Positions 12,671 to 25,140 of a stretch of 64,000 bases of DNA are shown piece after piece (positions within the stretch are counted from its first letter, which is position 1; each line of letters begins with the position of its first letter). Below the pieces are notes generated by a model, which saw only the letters and a program-made list of their open reading frames with translations, ran no database searches and was not told where the DNA came from. The stretch comes from Macrobrachium rosenbergii. Lineage: Eukaryota; Arthropoda; Malacostraca; Decapoda; Palaemonidae. The position numbers and the translations under genes were made by a program. The DNA is taken from assembly GCF_040412425.1 (NCBI RefSeq), contig NC_089766.1:21317018-21381017 (forward strand). The letters are read 5' to 3'.

Positions 12671-13631
12671 AGTTTTACTTAGGGGAAGAGACAAACTGGG
12701 AATAGAGTTCTGCTGATAGATTTAATTCCATAAAGTTATGTAGCATGCAATGACCTTTTTAAGGTACTGGTTTTGAGAGGTACTCTTAGTAGTTTAGAAT
12801 CATTTGAGAAACTTCCATTTGGCTTACAGGGTGGAAGAATAACATCGTTTTATTTGAACGGTGGGTTCGCTGAGTCATGTTTCTAATAAAAATGGTCTTT
12901 GAGTTGCCTTCAGTCTGGCTCCAGGTATCTGGCTGGAGTGGGACTATATTTTTGAATCTTAAGTGCGTTGGTTTGTTGGTTTAGTATGGTAAGGTGTTGA
13001 GCGGGATCTGAGGGGCCTCAGGATCCTCTAACAGAGATCTGAATCAATATAAAACGGACAATGGGGGCCTTGACGTTGCTAACTAAATGGGCAGACAATT
13101 TGTCGAAAACAGACGAATTTGGGAGCAGACAGTAACCAAATGTTCAGCTGGCTTAGATGAAGCGGATTAGAGGAACAAACAGTTCAAGCCAGTGATTTCT
13201 CACTATTCGTTTGGAAGGCGATTTGAGATAACTACATTATTTCTTGTGTCTCAGGAAGGCTTCAACGTGGCTGAAACAACACGAGGAGAACTGACAAAGA
13301 CTTTCCGTGAAGGAAAGATGAACGATTTCCATTTCCACATCTTTTACAGGAACAGCTGTGATATCAGTGAAACTCTAACAGGAATACCCCACATAAGTTT
13401 GACTTTAAAAGTAAAAAATATTTGACGGAATAGGACAGAATGACCATAATTATCCTTAGAAAGAAAAGGGTCATTCCAACTTTCTTCCATCGATTATTTC
13501 CAGAAGCAACCAACTTTCACGACAAAGAACAGAAAACAGTAAGAAGCCTTTAGTTGTTACAAGCCGCAGGACCCTCATTACTGATCTTTCACAAGTATTC
13601 AAGTCCATCTGTGGCAGCAGAACGCTTACAA

Positions 13632-13773
13632 TTACTTCCTCTCGCAATGGCAATTCAGGCAATTGCCCTCGACTCCAGAACTTGACGCTCTCTGCGGCTC
13701 GTTCTTTCCTCCGGTCAGGCCGTTTCGATGATAACGAGCCTTTGAAGCAACATTACTGCCTCGTTTGCCGCAG
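13632..13773 (-). pseudogene. Exon-like segment 2, left arm copy
   Basis: On the minus strand a pyrimidine-rich stretch and ATTGCAG (13774-13780) form an acceptor. An open frame follows, beginning CGKRGSNVASKARYH and ending at TAA 13632-13634 (46 codons plus one leading base). Its phase (one leading base) fits the two-base end of segment 1 at 15149. The right-arm copy is 26378-26519 with the same acceptor, frame and stop. Changes between the copies are mostly amino-acid changing, so purifying selection is not evident. The product is not recognised. It may be a relict or a chance frame. Confidence 0.3.
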
Positions 13774-15018
13774 CTGCAATTAGAAGGAAAAGTGACGATG
13801 ATTTTTGTAAGTAACTCTGTCTTCATTTATTGAAGATTGTTGTATACTGTCTTTAGTTCTGTACCGTTAAGATTAAAATGTCTGTTTTCATAGCAGTCTA
13901 CGGAACGTCTGTTATTGCAAACTACTCAAGAATTCACAGGATTAGTCATGACGGGGGTAGGGTCACGCCCAGCTTAGTTGAGCTGCTTCTGCTACCTACA
14001 AAAGCAGGAACCGAGTACAAAATGCAATGTGTTTTGAAATACATCGTGATTAAATATGAAGAATAGAAACCTGTAAAAGGCCTCTAACAAAAATATCCCG
14101 GGCGAGCATAAATAGGCTACTCACAGGAGTAATAACAATTATAGATAAATGGAGCTTAGGTGCTGCAGCAAAGACACTGGAAAACGAGCCTTTGGAAATA
14201 ACGAAATTCAGACTGTTCAGTGAGTTGCCACAATAACCCAAAAAGATTTCACAATTTGAACGCAGCTAAGAAGAAGATACGTGTATTCAAAAGTAATTAT
14301 GGTGTTAAATAATCCGAGGGAAATTCCATAAAGGAAATTACATAAGAAATTTGTTTAATGAATCATAAGATGGAACTTGACTTTGATGACTGTAAATCCA
14401 TGGAGTGTAATTTCAAGCTGTGTCATCGAATTTGCAGAAGCTGCAATAGGTTCTCACCCTAAAAAAGTTGCTTTGCTCTGAGACATTTCTTTTACTCTTT
14501 CTGTTTATAGGTTTTCCTTCCTCAATCTGCTTTTGAGCTCCTTATCATATCTGCCGCCTAAATTTTTATCATCATAACTTCATTTTTCTTCCTTTTTTTG
14601 TTCATGGCTGCCGTTTCATGTTAGTTTGTCGGCATTCTCATATCTGTTAGCCTTAAGTCCTTTTTCCTCAGTCGACATTGTACTCGAAACAATATGGAGT
14701 AGAAATAGCATGTACTGTAGCTGCGTTAACAGTGTCTACGTCATTATTTAGTTGAACAAACATTTGCTGAGCATAAGGAAAAAAAACTTTCATTATAATC
14801 ATTATTATCATGGTAAACGTTGCATTGAAAACCATGGGAGTAAGATGAAAAACATTTTATGACAATAATGACAACAGGAGCATCCACAGCCCCTTGCACT
14901 CGTCTCGCTGGCTACTGATTTATCGCACCCAAGAGAGCCATCACAGTTGAGCTGCCGAATGGGGTTTTCTCTCAGGATTTCCTTAGGAATTTCATGAATT
15001 CTTTGCTTTTATTTGCTG

Positions 15019-15091
<73 letters not shown>
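15019..15091. repeat. (GA)n microsatellite in left arm
   Basis: About 72 bp of pure GA. The mirrored tract in the right arm is the (CT)n at 25083-25138. Confidence 0.95.
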
Positions 15092-15092
<1 letters not shown>

Positions 15093-15148
15093 TCGCCTGA
15101 AATGATCAGCGTCTGTCTCCAAACTGCTGAGGTCAAATATTAGCTTAC

Positions 15149-15264
15149 CTGAAGTCTCCTTCCTTGGGTTTGATAGACCACTCAGGATAGTTACAGAAGA
15201 TATTCTTTTTCAGTGTCATAAATTCCTTGGCTGAACGGGGCATGAACTGCTTTGCATTCAAAAC
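15149..15264 (-). pseudogene. Exon-like segment 1, left arm copy
   Basis: On the minus strand: acceptor ccttctcttctgtag, then 116 bp open in one frame only (includes AKEFMTLKKNIFCNYPEW), then donor CAG|gtaagc. It matches the right-arm segment 24844-24992 but lacks 33 bp (11 codons) near the 3' end, so phase is kept. There are three base changes in the shared part and all three change the amino acid. I do not recognise the protein family. Conserved strong splice signals on both sides make an exon origin likely, while the substitution pattern suggests no present constraint. Confidence 0.4.
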
Positions 15265-15923
15265 CTACAGAAGAGAAGGAAAGTTTTGTCATGAAAAAAC
15301 AGATGTTTTCTTCTTTAATCTCAGTACGGCAATGACTGAAAGAACCAGAGAGGGATCGCCAGATTTAGGACTGATCAGACAAACTGGGCGCAGTTCAGTC
15401 TAATCGAAAGGGACAGAAAACAAGGAAAAAGCACCATAAATGTGAGGCTCAAGAGAAGTGAGTCATTTGCTCATGGTCTTATTTTCTTACCAGTTTTTCC
15501 TCATAGAAAACAGTTATGAAAATTCAAGACTGAAAATGCAAAGTGTACAGCTGCGTGGGTGTTCTTTGTGAAAATGAGACATTCAATGAAAACACTTAAG
15601 TGTTTCCACATCAGAAGCTCCTTACGACGATCTGTCACGAAGAAAATGTCTTACACTGAGCTTCTGGTCCCTGACATTCTCTGCATAATGGAAGGAAAGG
15701 CACTTAGGAGTAATGAGCTATGATAAGCCAAGAGCAACAAAGTCAGTGTCTCCAAAGTGGCTCATCCGCCCCTCCTCTTTACCGGGAAGTTCTAACACTT
15801 TGGAGGTCGTTTCCTCCAACGAGGTCTTCGTTGCATCAACTTTTCTGGGATGAGACCGTCGCTTGTTCCACCCATATTAAGTCAGCATCACGGAAGTCAT
15901 TTTTTCAAAACCATTTTTACTCC

Positions 15924-15930
<7 letters not shown>

Positions 15931-15996
<66 letters not shown>
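15931..15996. repeat. (CT)n microsatellite in left arm
   Basis: A CT run of about 66 bp, matched in mirror orientation by (GA)n with a GGA tail at 24080-24162 in the right arm. Confidence 0.95.
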
Positions 15997-15998
<2 letters not shown>

Positions 15999-16173
15999 TC
16001 ATAAGCTGGCCTTTGATTATTGTAATTTTTTCACAGTCCCTTGTACTGATCTCACTTTCTATTTGTTTTTATCATCTCAAAGTTTGCTTCTCCGGCTATA
16101 CTTCTAGCTCCTTCATTATCTGTTGCCTTTATTACATTATTATTATATTCTCTTTGAACTTGTTAAGGAGAAA

Positions 16174-16177
<4 letters not shown>

Positions 16178-16241
<64 letters not shown>
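16178..16241. repeat. Compound (CT)n(GT)n microsatellite in left arm
   Basis: About 28 bp of CT run directly into about 34 bp of GT. The right arm has only the (CA)n half (23863-23888), so the CT half was gained or lost after the arms separated. Confidence 0.9.
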
Positions 16242-16242
<1 letters not shown>

Positions 16243-16730
16243 TGGGTAAAAAAAAATAGCGAAAACAACATATTGCTGAAAAATGTATATGTGGAACTAA
16301 TAGAAATATGATTAAATAAATTCAGAATTGTTTAAAATGTTTGATCAAATGCAAATAAGAAATTGCCATCAGCTACAATACAGAGAATAACTCAAGGCCA
16401 GGAATCCACAGGAAAACCGGATCCTTGTACATCGCAAAGTAAGCGGAGGAAGACCCAGAGACGTTGGTTGACTCAACACAGAAAATATGACGAGAGGTTT
16501 TATGCCACTTTTGTGTTCCCGTGAAACATGCAATGAATGCTAACTGAAATGGTCCATATACGAAGTAGATGAAAAGACTTGGGCTTCAGGGGAATGTTTT
16601 ATAGCTTTGCTGTTTTCACTTCTCATAGATTTTAAAAAGATATAAAAAAAAATGATCAGGGATGGAAAAGAAGGGTTAGATTGAAACAATGATCAAAACT
16701 TGACAGACTGAGCAGAACACGCGAGATTAA

Positions 16731-17428
16731 AATACGGTGAAGAGTCGAAATAAGTTATTTAGGAAAAGTATCCTTACCCGTTTCTTTTCATCTACTGTCT
16801 TCCAATCTTGCCTAAAACGATATTTAACCATTTTGGAATTTGCTGTGTATTTTGTCTAAAAAATATATATATTATGCTAACCTGTTAAACGAACTGTCCT
16901 CGTAGAATTTTTTGATAATTAATTAAAGGCATTAAATTTCGTAATATGTTTTGCCTGTGGAAAACAGCTATGTTCTACAGGTTTTTTTTTTTATCTCATG
17001 AAAGTAATATATTTGAAAAAATAATCTCTTATCCGTAAACTCATAAAGAACTCGCAGATGAGGCTCAGAGCTTATATCGGAACTCCGGAGATATTGTCAG
17101 GAGCGATAGGAAACTTTGCTGGTTTGAGAAGCCTTTCATAAACAATCGATGCCTCCATCGCCAGACTTTGCTAAAAGTTTACGTTGTCCTATTAGGTGGA
17201 GTTTTAAATATTATTAATAGCATCCTCATAACTATCAGTATCATTATCATAACCGCAAATACCACTTAAAACTTAGTTTCAAGTAAAACTGACGTAACGA
17301 TTTTAATAAACAGCATTAAGATTCATCTGTTAAGAGGATCGCTTCATTTACGATTCACAACACAAACGAGGTCTATGAATACCAACAGGATAAGCAAAAG
17401 TGACGTCACAGTCTTCTATCACCAATTT
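16731..17428. other. Start of the inverted-repeat spacer, no gene seen
   Basis: AT-rich single-copy-looking sequence. No convincing open frame, RNA gene or TE motif. Confidence 0.5.
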
Positions 17429-17594
17429 CTCACAACTGAACACCTCCTTTATACCCCTCCCATACTCCCCCTCGGGGAGTAATGCCGTTGGCGAAGAAGG
17501 TATTCAGTTCTGGGAAATTAGGGATGTTCGCACGACAAAGGTCAGTTATCAAGTGAGCGAGTTATGGCACACACACATTATATATATATATTAT

Positions 17595-17650
<56 letters not shown>

Positions 17651-17712
17651 CTCATAACTGAACACCTTCATACCTCCCACACTCTCTCTAAGGGAGTAGT
17701 GCTATTGGTGCA
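17429..17712. repeat. Diverged ~65 bp direct repeats flanking a (TA)n tract
   Basis: The sequence at 17429-17491 (ctcacaactgaacacctcc through ggggagtaatgccgttgg) recurs at 17650-17712 as ctcataactgaacacctt through gggagtagtgctattgg. Between them lie a short unique part and a (TA)n tract at 17579-17648. This could be two copies of one repeat family, or one duplicated segment into which the TA tract expanded. Confidence 0.7.
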
Positions 17713-17950
17713 CTGTAGCTCATGTGGGACAGTAGGCTGCACCCACGTTTTACCCTTTTACTTTATCTTCATTCCCGCTTCCTTTCTCCAATCTTGTTGT
17801 CCAACCTCTCTATATTACTTCTCAGTGCAACTCAGGGGTTATCCCCGAGTTCCACTGCAGATCCTTTTGCACTAACCTCCTTTATATTTTGTGTCTCTTC
17901 AGCTTGCTGTCCAAAAGGGCCCCAGTGCCTGGCCGACAACCCTAATATAA
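17650..17950 (+). mobile_element. Decapod-type dispersed short repeat (SINE-like), diverged
   Basis: The stretch has a recognisable layout: gggagtagtgct, a gtgcactgtag box, pyrimidine-rich blocks, a tctcagtgcaactc box, then gtctcttcagcttgctgtcc and gccccagtgcctggcc near 17920-17935. From memory this box order matches an abundant non-coding repeat found through decapod crustacean DNA. I could not check it against a library. It has no open frame. No poly-A tail or target duplication is visible. Confidence 0.45.
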
Positions 17951-18196
17951 AACTCCCACACGATTCCCATTTTTCTCACTAACGTCTCCAATTGTCCACC
18001 CCTACCCTAGTCGCAGTGCTCTCCCAACTCACAGGCCTACCATTTAAGTGCCTATATTTCATCTCTGCGATTTTATGAGAAAAATGAAAGATTTTATTAT
18101 TCAGGGGAATTATGCTTTCATTTCTTATTTTGCCATTTGCCTGTTTGTCTCTTGTCAGAAAGAAATTGTAGGTTTGAGTACGCGGCTTATGCAATA
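17951..18196. other. Spacer upstream of mariner 1, nothing recognised
   Basis: About 245 bp of unremarkable sequence, ending in the TA at 18195-18196 that serves as the target duplication of the mariner. Confidence 0.5.
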
Positions 18197-19481
18197 TGCG
18201 AGGTGTGCCCCAAAAGTAAGGAAACTAAATTCACTAAGTACATTTTTATTGGAAACTTTTACAAAGTAATTAATACAGCGGTTCCAGCGATTTTTCCATT
18301 CTTCGTAGCAGTGCTGGAAGTCATTATCCGAAATATTGTTAAGACTGGTAGTCACAGCTCTTTGGATGTTCTCTTGAACTCTCAAAATGAGTCCCTTTGA
18401 GGTGAGATTTCAGTTTTAGGGAAATAAAAAAGTCACAAGGGGGTCAGATCTGGCCTGTAAGCTGGGTGCGGAAGCGTTGCAATGGATTTCTTGGCCAAAA
18501 ATTCGTTGATAGACAAGGCGGAGTGACATGGTGCATTGTTATGGTGATGGATCTAAGAAATGGCAATCTCAAGGTGAACCCACAAAACTCTTTTTCTCAG
18601 ACGTTCTAGAGCTTCTCGGTAAAAGTTTTGTTTAACAGTAGTCTCTTGAGGTACAAACGCTTTGTGGATTACCCCTTTTGCATCGAAAAACACAATCAAC
18701 ATCGATTTCACTCGAGATTTGGTCATGCGTGCTTTCTTCGGTTTGGGTGATGCTGGAGTGTGCCACTCACAACTTTGACGTTTTGTTTCGGGATCGTACT
18801 CGAACACCCATGATTCGTCACCAGTAATCACTCTGTTTAACATGTTTGGTTCAGTAGACAAAAGATTGACAATATCCTGACAAATGGAAAGACGAGTTTC
18901 TTTCTGTTCCTCAGTCAAGTTCTTGGGCACAAGTTTGGCATAAATCTTCCTCATGTTCAAGTCTTCGGTAACAATTCGATGTACGACTGTTTTTGGTATT
19001 ACCGCTTCACCAGCAATGAGTCTGATGTTCATTCGCCCGTCAGTGTCCAGGACAGCCTTCACACGGGCAACATTTTCATCTGTTCTAGATGGTGAAGGGC
19101 GCCCAGGTCGTGGTTCATCTTCAACATTTTCACAGCCGTCCTTGAAGGCATTATGCCTTCGATAGGTTTATGTCCTTGACAGTGCATGTTATCCATATGC
19201 AGAATTAATCATTTCAACCGTTTCTGAAAAGGATTTCCCAAGTAAAGCACAAAATTTGATAGCACAACGTTGTTCGATAGATGGCTGCATTTCGGATTGA
19301 AACGAGACTGCCAGACACAGCAGCACTTCTTAACACACCTCCTTCTTCTAACTGCTCGTATTCAACTGACAGTAGTTACAATGTCTCCTCCATATCCCTA
19401 CCTACCCACCACACTCTCTGATTGGGTTACACACCACGCCCACCAAGGGTTAAAAAATTAGTTTCATTACTTGTATGTTCG
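18197..19481 (-). mobile_element. Mariner (Tc1/mariner) element 1, full length but decayed
   Basis: The element is 1285 bp, the normal mariner size, with its transposase on the minus strand. The left end cgaggtgtgccccaaaagta and the inverted right end cgaacatacaagtaatgaaa share the aagtaa(g/t)gaaactaa block as imperfect terminal inverted repeats of roughly 30 bp. TA dinucleotides lie directly outside both ends (18195-18196 and 19482-19483), as mariner insertion at TA requires. The right end abuts a (TA)n tract. Confidence 0.85.
18230..19290 (-). pseudogene. Mariner transposase, frameshifted, element 1
   Basis: Translation would begin at the ATG at 19288-19290 (MQPSIEQRCAIKFC), giving the start of the HTH domain, and is broken by frameshifts near 19190 and 19060. 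The best frame, 18553-19062, carries VITGDESWVFEYDPETKRQ with the first catalytic Asp, then SKSMLIVFFDAKGVIH-type strands. Downstream frames show the second catalytic motif as HNNAPCH, where HDNAPCH is usual (Asp to Asn), and TPCDFF with the third Asp. Cut-and-paste transposition needs all three Asps in one chain, so this copy is inactive. Confidence 0.9.
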
Positions 19482-19492
19482 TATATAAATAA

Positions 19493-19822
<330 letters not shown>

Positions 19823-19825
19823 TGA

Positions 19826-20295
19826 ATTTTTATCACGTCACCATGATTTTATATACACAAACATGCTTAATATCGAATTCGGTCTACCACGGAAATAACA
19901 CCGAAAGGGAATTATAACTGATAAATGGACCACCATCTAGCATGAACGAACTGCCGAACATTCAGTGGACGCTCTAAAACATTCGGCTATAAAGAGATGT
20001 AAAAGTTGATACCGATTCTGCTGTGTAAATCCCCGTCGGACACAGGTATTTGTACTTAGCCTCGGCATCAACTAACCTCTGCCATGACAGTCGATTAGTG
20101 CGTTTGAAACACGTAGCTATTTATGAATGAATTTTCATAACATCACCGTGATATTTATATACACAAACATTAGGCTACAATTGTCGGGAAATGTCCAGTT
20201 CGCTCTACCCTCAGTTTTATTTCCCTGGTAGAGCAAATTGATATTAATGAGACAAATTGTAGCCTACTGTATATTAAATAGACAATTGTAGTTTA

Positions 20296-20298
<3 letters not shown>
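19826..20298. repeat. Two diverged direct repeats and a small hairpin
   Basis: The block near 19826-19870 (gaatttttatcacgtcacc, then ttatatacacaaacat) recurs near 20129-20175 (gaattttcataacatcacc, then the same ttatatacacaaacat). In the second copy aggctacaattgtc (20172) pairs with gacaaattgtagcct (20251), a hairpin with an ~65 bp loop, and gacaattgtag appears again at 20281. No gene is present. Confidence 0.65.

Positions 20299-20379
<81 letters not shown>
20299..20379. repeat. (TA)n microsatellite
   Basis: About 80 bp of pure TA directly left of the nested inverted repeat. Confidence 0.95.
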
Positions 20380-20894
<515 letters not shown>

Positions 20895-21823
20895 AAAATA
20901 ATTTTCGGAGAGCCGACCTTGATGGAAACGTTTATATATACAAAAAATGCTAAAAGTAAATAGAAGTATTGGGATATTTTCTGACAACAAATGTCCCTTT
21001 AATGCAACAAAATATGAGGTTTTCAAGATACATGATCGAAACTGATGTGCTTCATTAAAAAAAAGGAGTAATAATTAACCATAATGCTTATGTTGAATGC
21101 AGTTTCATTGGAAATCCCATCATTCTTATCGAAAACTGATCAAACATGAAATTAGGGGAGATGAAATCACCTAACATCGCCCTATTTTTTAGTTTCTCAT
21201 ATAGCTTGCTCCTAGGTAGAGATGCATACAAAACACATTCATTAGCATCCAAGTAATCAATAGAAGTAAATCATTTAATGCTAAATTTGCAGCAACGTGT
21301 ACCCTGAAATGAAGTGGTCTATTCCATATGCCAGTAATCAGTAACAAGGAATTAGCAATCGAATGGCAACCTCAGTGCTACATTTTGCATTCAGTAATAA
21401 ACTCTAGTAATTCTTCGTGTTTTGATCAAATTTATTTGCACCTTCGTAAGGACAAATATACAATCAATTGGCCTATTGACAGTCCACGAAAATTTTCCCA
21501 GTAAATGCTGCTGCTCTGTTGTATAACGCAACTTTTTTCCATCACCTTAGATATTTCCTTTGCATATGAACCTTGTCGGTTTATTTTTGGAATACAGGCG
21601 ATGAAAAGAGGTTTGATGGTGGTCATAAGGATAAAAATGAAAAATAATACAAGTAAAGGAGCCTGCCCTAATATCCACCCAAACACCTACCTTAGATTCC
21701 CGAAGGTAATCAATCAAACTTTTTATAACGTTCCCATTCCAAGGTCCATTTGACACGAGGGTTCGTTTCAGTACAAAACTTTCACTTTTTGCCCCCTATT
21801 CCCTTCAGTCACCCAGCACCCGT

Positions 21824-21901
<78 letters not shown>

Positions 21902-23373
21902 GTTTGGTTTGAGAAATCAGTAGTCATAACGGTGTTGGATGTGTTGACTATCTAATGATCTGTTCCAGTAGATGATGATTACTCTTTATCCTTTCAAATG
22001 TAACAAACTCAGTTGTGAGACGTCGAAATTGGACGTTAGATCCCTAAAACCATTAATATACAAATATTTCTCAATATTCGCAATAATCTTATTGCATATT
22101 ACTTATGTAACATGCAGTGATGTCTTTCATGACATATGGAAATCTCTTCATAAGGACACAGTGCATGATATATTTCAAATAATGAAGTCACCTATGTAGA
22201 CTTGCTATCTATATTCAGGGTTACAACCGTATTTCACTATTGTCTATGAAAATATACTTTTAATCTTTAGACTATGAGTAATAATTTATATTCGTCGACA
22301 ACATAAATTATGATTCATACTTGAAGAACGCGGTCAGGTTCATTGAATTCTATGTCATTTGTTTTAACTTTTCGTTGATTTATGCGTCTTTTTGAATGAG
22401 ACAGCAATAATAATTATAAAGCACAAAAGTCGATTGCTACCTCTGATAACCAGTCAGTATCTGAGACGAAGTCTAAACGAAGTGCTGAGGTCTATCTGAG
22501 TATAGCCTACAGCTGAGTTGGAAATGGATTTTCGATAAGGTATCTTTCGATTGCATCAGCACTACGTAAGTATAAAGCGAATCCAACAAGTGCCTTGACT
22601 TATTTTCATTTTGATTCCAAAGGTCATATTATGTGGAGGTCAAAGTTCACGAGAGAAAGTCCTCGCTTGTCCTACTTTTAATGTAAGTCTTGTGACGTTC
22701 GTCAGTCCAAAATGATTTTGTAATGATTTCAAAATTTCATAAAATTTTTGTAGAAGCAGTATTAGTTATACTGGACAATTCGGACAACGTTTGGTTTTGA
22801 GGCTGAAGAAATGCTAACGCTTCCAAGCCATTCGTATTCGTCATATTTGCAAAAGTCACAGTACGGGGATTAGAGCCACGATAATGACGTCATTCGTGTT
22901 GATGTCTCTTCAAAGGGTTCTCCCCAACTCTCAGAATAAATATCCGTGTTTTGTCTTTCAACCGAATCCTGCAAACCCCTTCCCTACCTGGCACCCCCAC
23001 CCCCTCCACCAGCCCCGTGCCAATATCTTTCTCTGCCAGCCATTGGTTACGCTTAATTGTGGTTTTCAAAGAGATGTCACTGAATGAATAGAAATGGAAT
23101 AGACAGAGGATGTAATTTCAGTTAGTCTGATTCAGACTCCCATTTTTTTTTTTTTTTTTTGGTCACTCAGTACGTTCCAATTCAAGAACTTCTACTGGAT
23201 ATCATTGTTGCTAAATATTGGAAAGATTCAGCCTCACTGATCCTCTCTCCAACTGTTGTCACTTCACATTTCATGCACACTCTGTCCTCATTAGTTCTGC
23301 TTTTAGTAGATGTATTTTAAGTCCCTTCTCTCTCTGGCTACATGTGCTTTCTAGAAAGCAGACTTTGTAAATC
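20895..23373. other. Right part of the inverted-repeat spacer, no gene seen
   Basis: Non-coding sequence with a (CT)n tract at 21830-21898 and a poly-T run at 23143-23160. Open frames are short and lack motifs. No RNA gene or TE could be identified. Confidence 0.5.
21830..21898. repeat. (CT)n microsatellite
   Basis: About 68 bp of pure CT in the spacer of the giant inverted repeat. Confidence 0.95.
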
Positions 23374-23861
23374 TCGCGTGTTCTGCTCAGTCTGTCAAGT
23401 TTTGATCATTGTTTCAATCTAACCCTTCTTTTCCATCCCCGATCATTTTTTTTATTTCTTTTTAAAGTCTATGAGAAGTGAAAACAGCAAAGCGATAAAA
23501 CATTCCCCTGAAGCCCCAAGTCTTTTCATCTACTTCGTATATGGATCATTTCAGTTAGCATTCATTGCATGTTTCACAGGAGTACAAAAGTGGCATAAAC
23601 CTCTCGTAATATTTTCTGTGTTGAGTCAGCCAACGTCTCTGGGTCTTCCTCCGCTTACTTTGCGATGTATAAGGATTCGGTTTTCCTGTGGATTCCTGGC
23701 GTTGAGTTATTCTCTGTATTGTAGCTGATGGCAATTTCTTATTTGCATTTGATCAAACATTTTAAACAATTCTGAATTTATGTAATCATATTTCTATTAG
23801 TTCCACATATACATTTTCAGCAATATGTTGTTTTCGCTATTTTCTTACCCACAAAGACAAT

Positions 23862-23893
<32 letters not shown>

Positions 23894-24075
23894 AAATTTT
23901 TCTCCTTAACAAGTTCAAAGAGAATGTAATAATAAAATGTAATAAAGACAACAGATAATGAAGGAGCTGGAAGTACAGCAGGAGAAGCAAACTTTGAGAT
24001 AACAAAATCAAATAGAAAGTGAGATCAGTACAAGGGAGTGTGAAGAGATTACAATAATCAAAGGCCAGCTTATGA

Positions 24076-24079
<4 letters not shown>

Positions 24080-24150
<71 letters not shown>

Positions 24151-24162
24151 GAGGAGGAGGAT
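24080..24162. repeat. (GA)n with (GGA)n tail, right arm
   Basis: About 68 bp of GA followed by five GGA-type triplets. The mirror tract in the left arm (15931-15996) lacks the triplet tail. Confidence 0.92.
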
Positions 24163-24843
24163 GAGGAAAAGCAGTAAAAATGGTTTTGAAAAAATGACTT
24201 CCGTGAATGCTGACTTAATATAGGTGGAACTAGCAATGGTCTCATCCCAGAAAAGTTGATGCAACGAAGACCTCGTTGGAGGAAACGACCTCCAAAGTGT
24301 GAGAACTTCCGGGTAAAGAGGAAGGGCGGATGAGCCACTTTGGAGACACTGACTTTGTGGCTCTTGGCTTATCATAGCTCATTATTCCTAAGTGCTTTCC
24401 CTTCCATTATGCAGAGGATGTCAGGGACCAGAAGCTCAGTGTAAGACATTTTCTTCGTGACAGATCGTCGTAAGGAGCTTCTGATGTGGAAACACTTGAG
24501 TGTTTTCATTGAATGTCTCATTTTCACAAAGAATACCCACGTGAGGTCTCGCAGCTGTACACTTTGCATTTTCAGTCTTGAATTTTCATATATGTTTTCT
24601 ATGAGGAAAAAGGGTAAGAAAATAAGACCATGAGCAAATAAATGACTCACTTCTCTTGAGCCTCACATTTATGGTGCTTTTTCCTTGTTTTCTGTCCCTT
24701 TCGATTAGATTATACTGCACCCAGTTTCTCTGATCAGTCCTAAATCTGGTGTTCTCTCCCTGGTTCTTTCAGTCATTGCCGTACTGAGATTAAAGAAGAA
24801 AACATTTGTTCTTTCATGACAAAACTTTCCTTCTCTTCTGTAG

Positions 24844-24992
24844 GGTTTGAATGCAAAGCAGTTCATGCCCCATTCAGCCAAGGAATTTATGACACTGAAA
24901 AAGAATCTCTTCTGTAACTATCCTGAGTGGTCTATCAAACCCAAGGGCGTGACTGGATGTGTGAAAGCGCCATACGAGGAAGGAGACTTCAG
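24844..24992 (+). pseudogene. Exon-like segment 1, right arm copy
   Basis: A strong acceptor (ttccttctcttctgtag, ending 24843) precedes 149 bp that is open in one frame only and ends in a consensus donor CAG|gtgagc at 24993. The 49-residue product includes MPHSAKEFMTLKKNLFCNYP, with two cysteines. The left-arm copy (15149-15264) keeps both splice sites and the frame but lacks 11 codons. The coding segment ends two bases into a codon. I do not recognise the family. It may be an exon captured in the duplicated segment. Confidence 0.45.
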
Positions 24993-25081
24993 GTGAGCTA
25001 ATATTTGACCTCAGCAGTTTGAAGACAGACGCTGATCATTTAGGCGAATGAGAAGGTAGGGGATTAATTTGCCACCCCCAG

Positions 25082-25082
<1 letters not shown>

Positions 25083-25138
<56 letters not shown>
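25083..25138. repeat. (CT)n microsatellite in right arm
   Basis: About 56 bp of CT, the mirror of the (GA)n at 15019-15091. Confidence 0.95.

Positions 25139-25140
<2 letters not shown>

Noticed and set aside
13192..13425. Frame with HYSFGRRFEITTLFLV, also open in the right arm (26986-26705)
   Set aside because: The frames diverge by indels at the 3' end, no family is recognised, and there is no splice or promoter evidence. I could not separate it from chance.
13878..14066. 62-codon frame conserved in both arms (also 26273-26085)
   Set aside because: It is open in both arms, but the copies share everything else too. The three residue differences are all amino-acid changing, there is no motif, and it overlaps no splice signal.
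24372..24650. 92-codon minus-strand frame in the right arm
   Set aside because: The left-arm copy is broken by a 10 bp deletion and no motif is seen.
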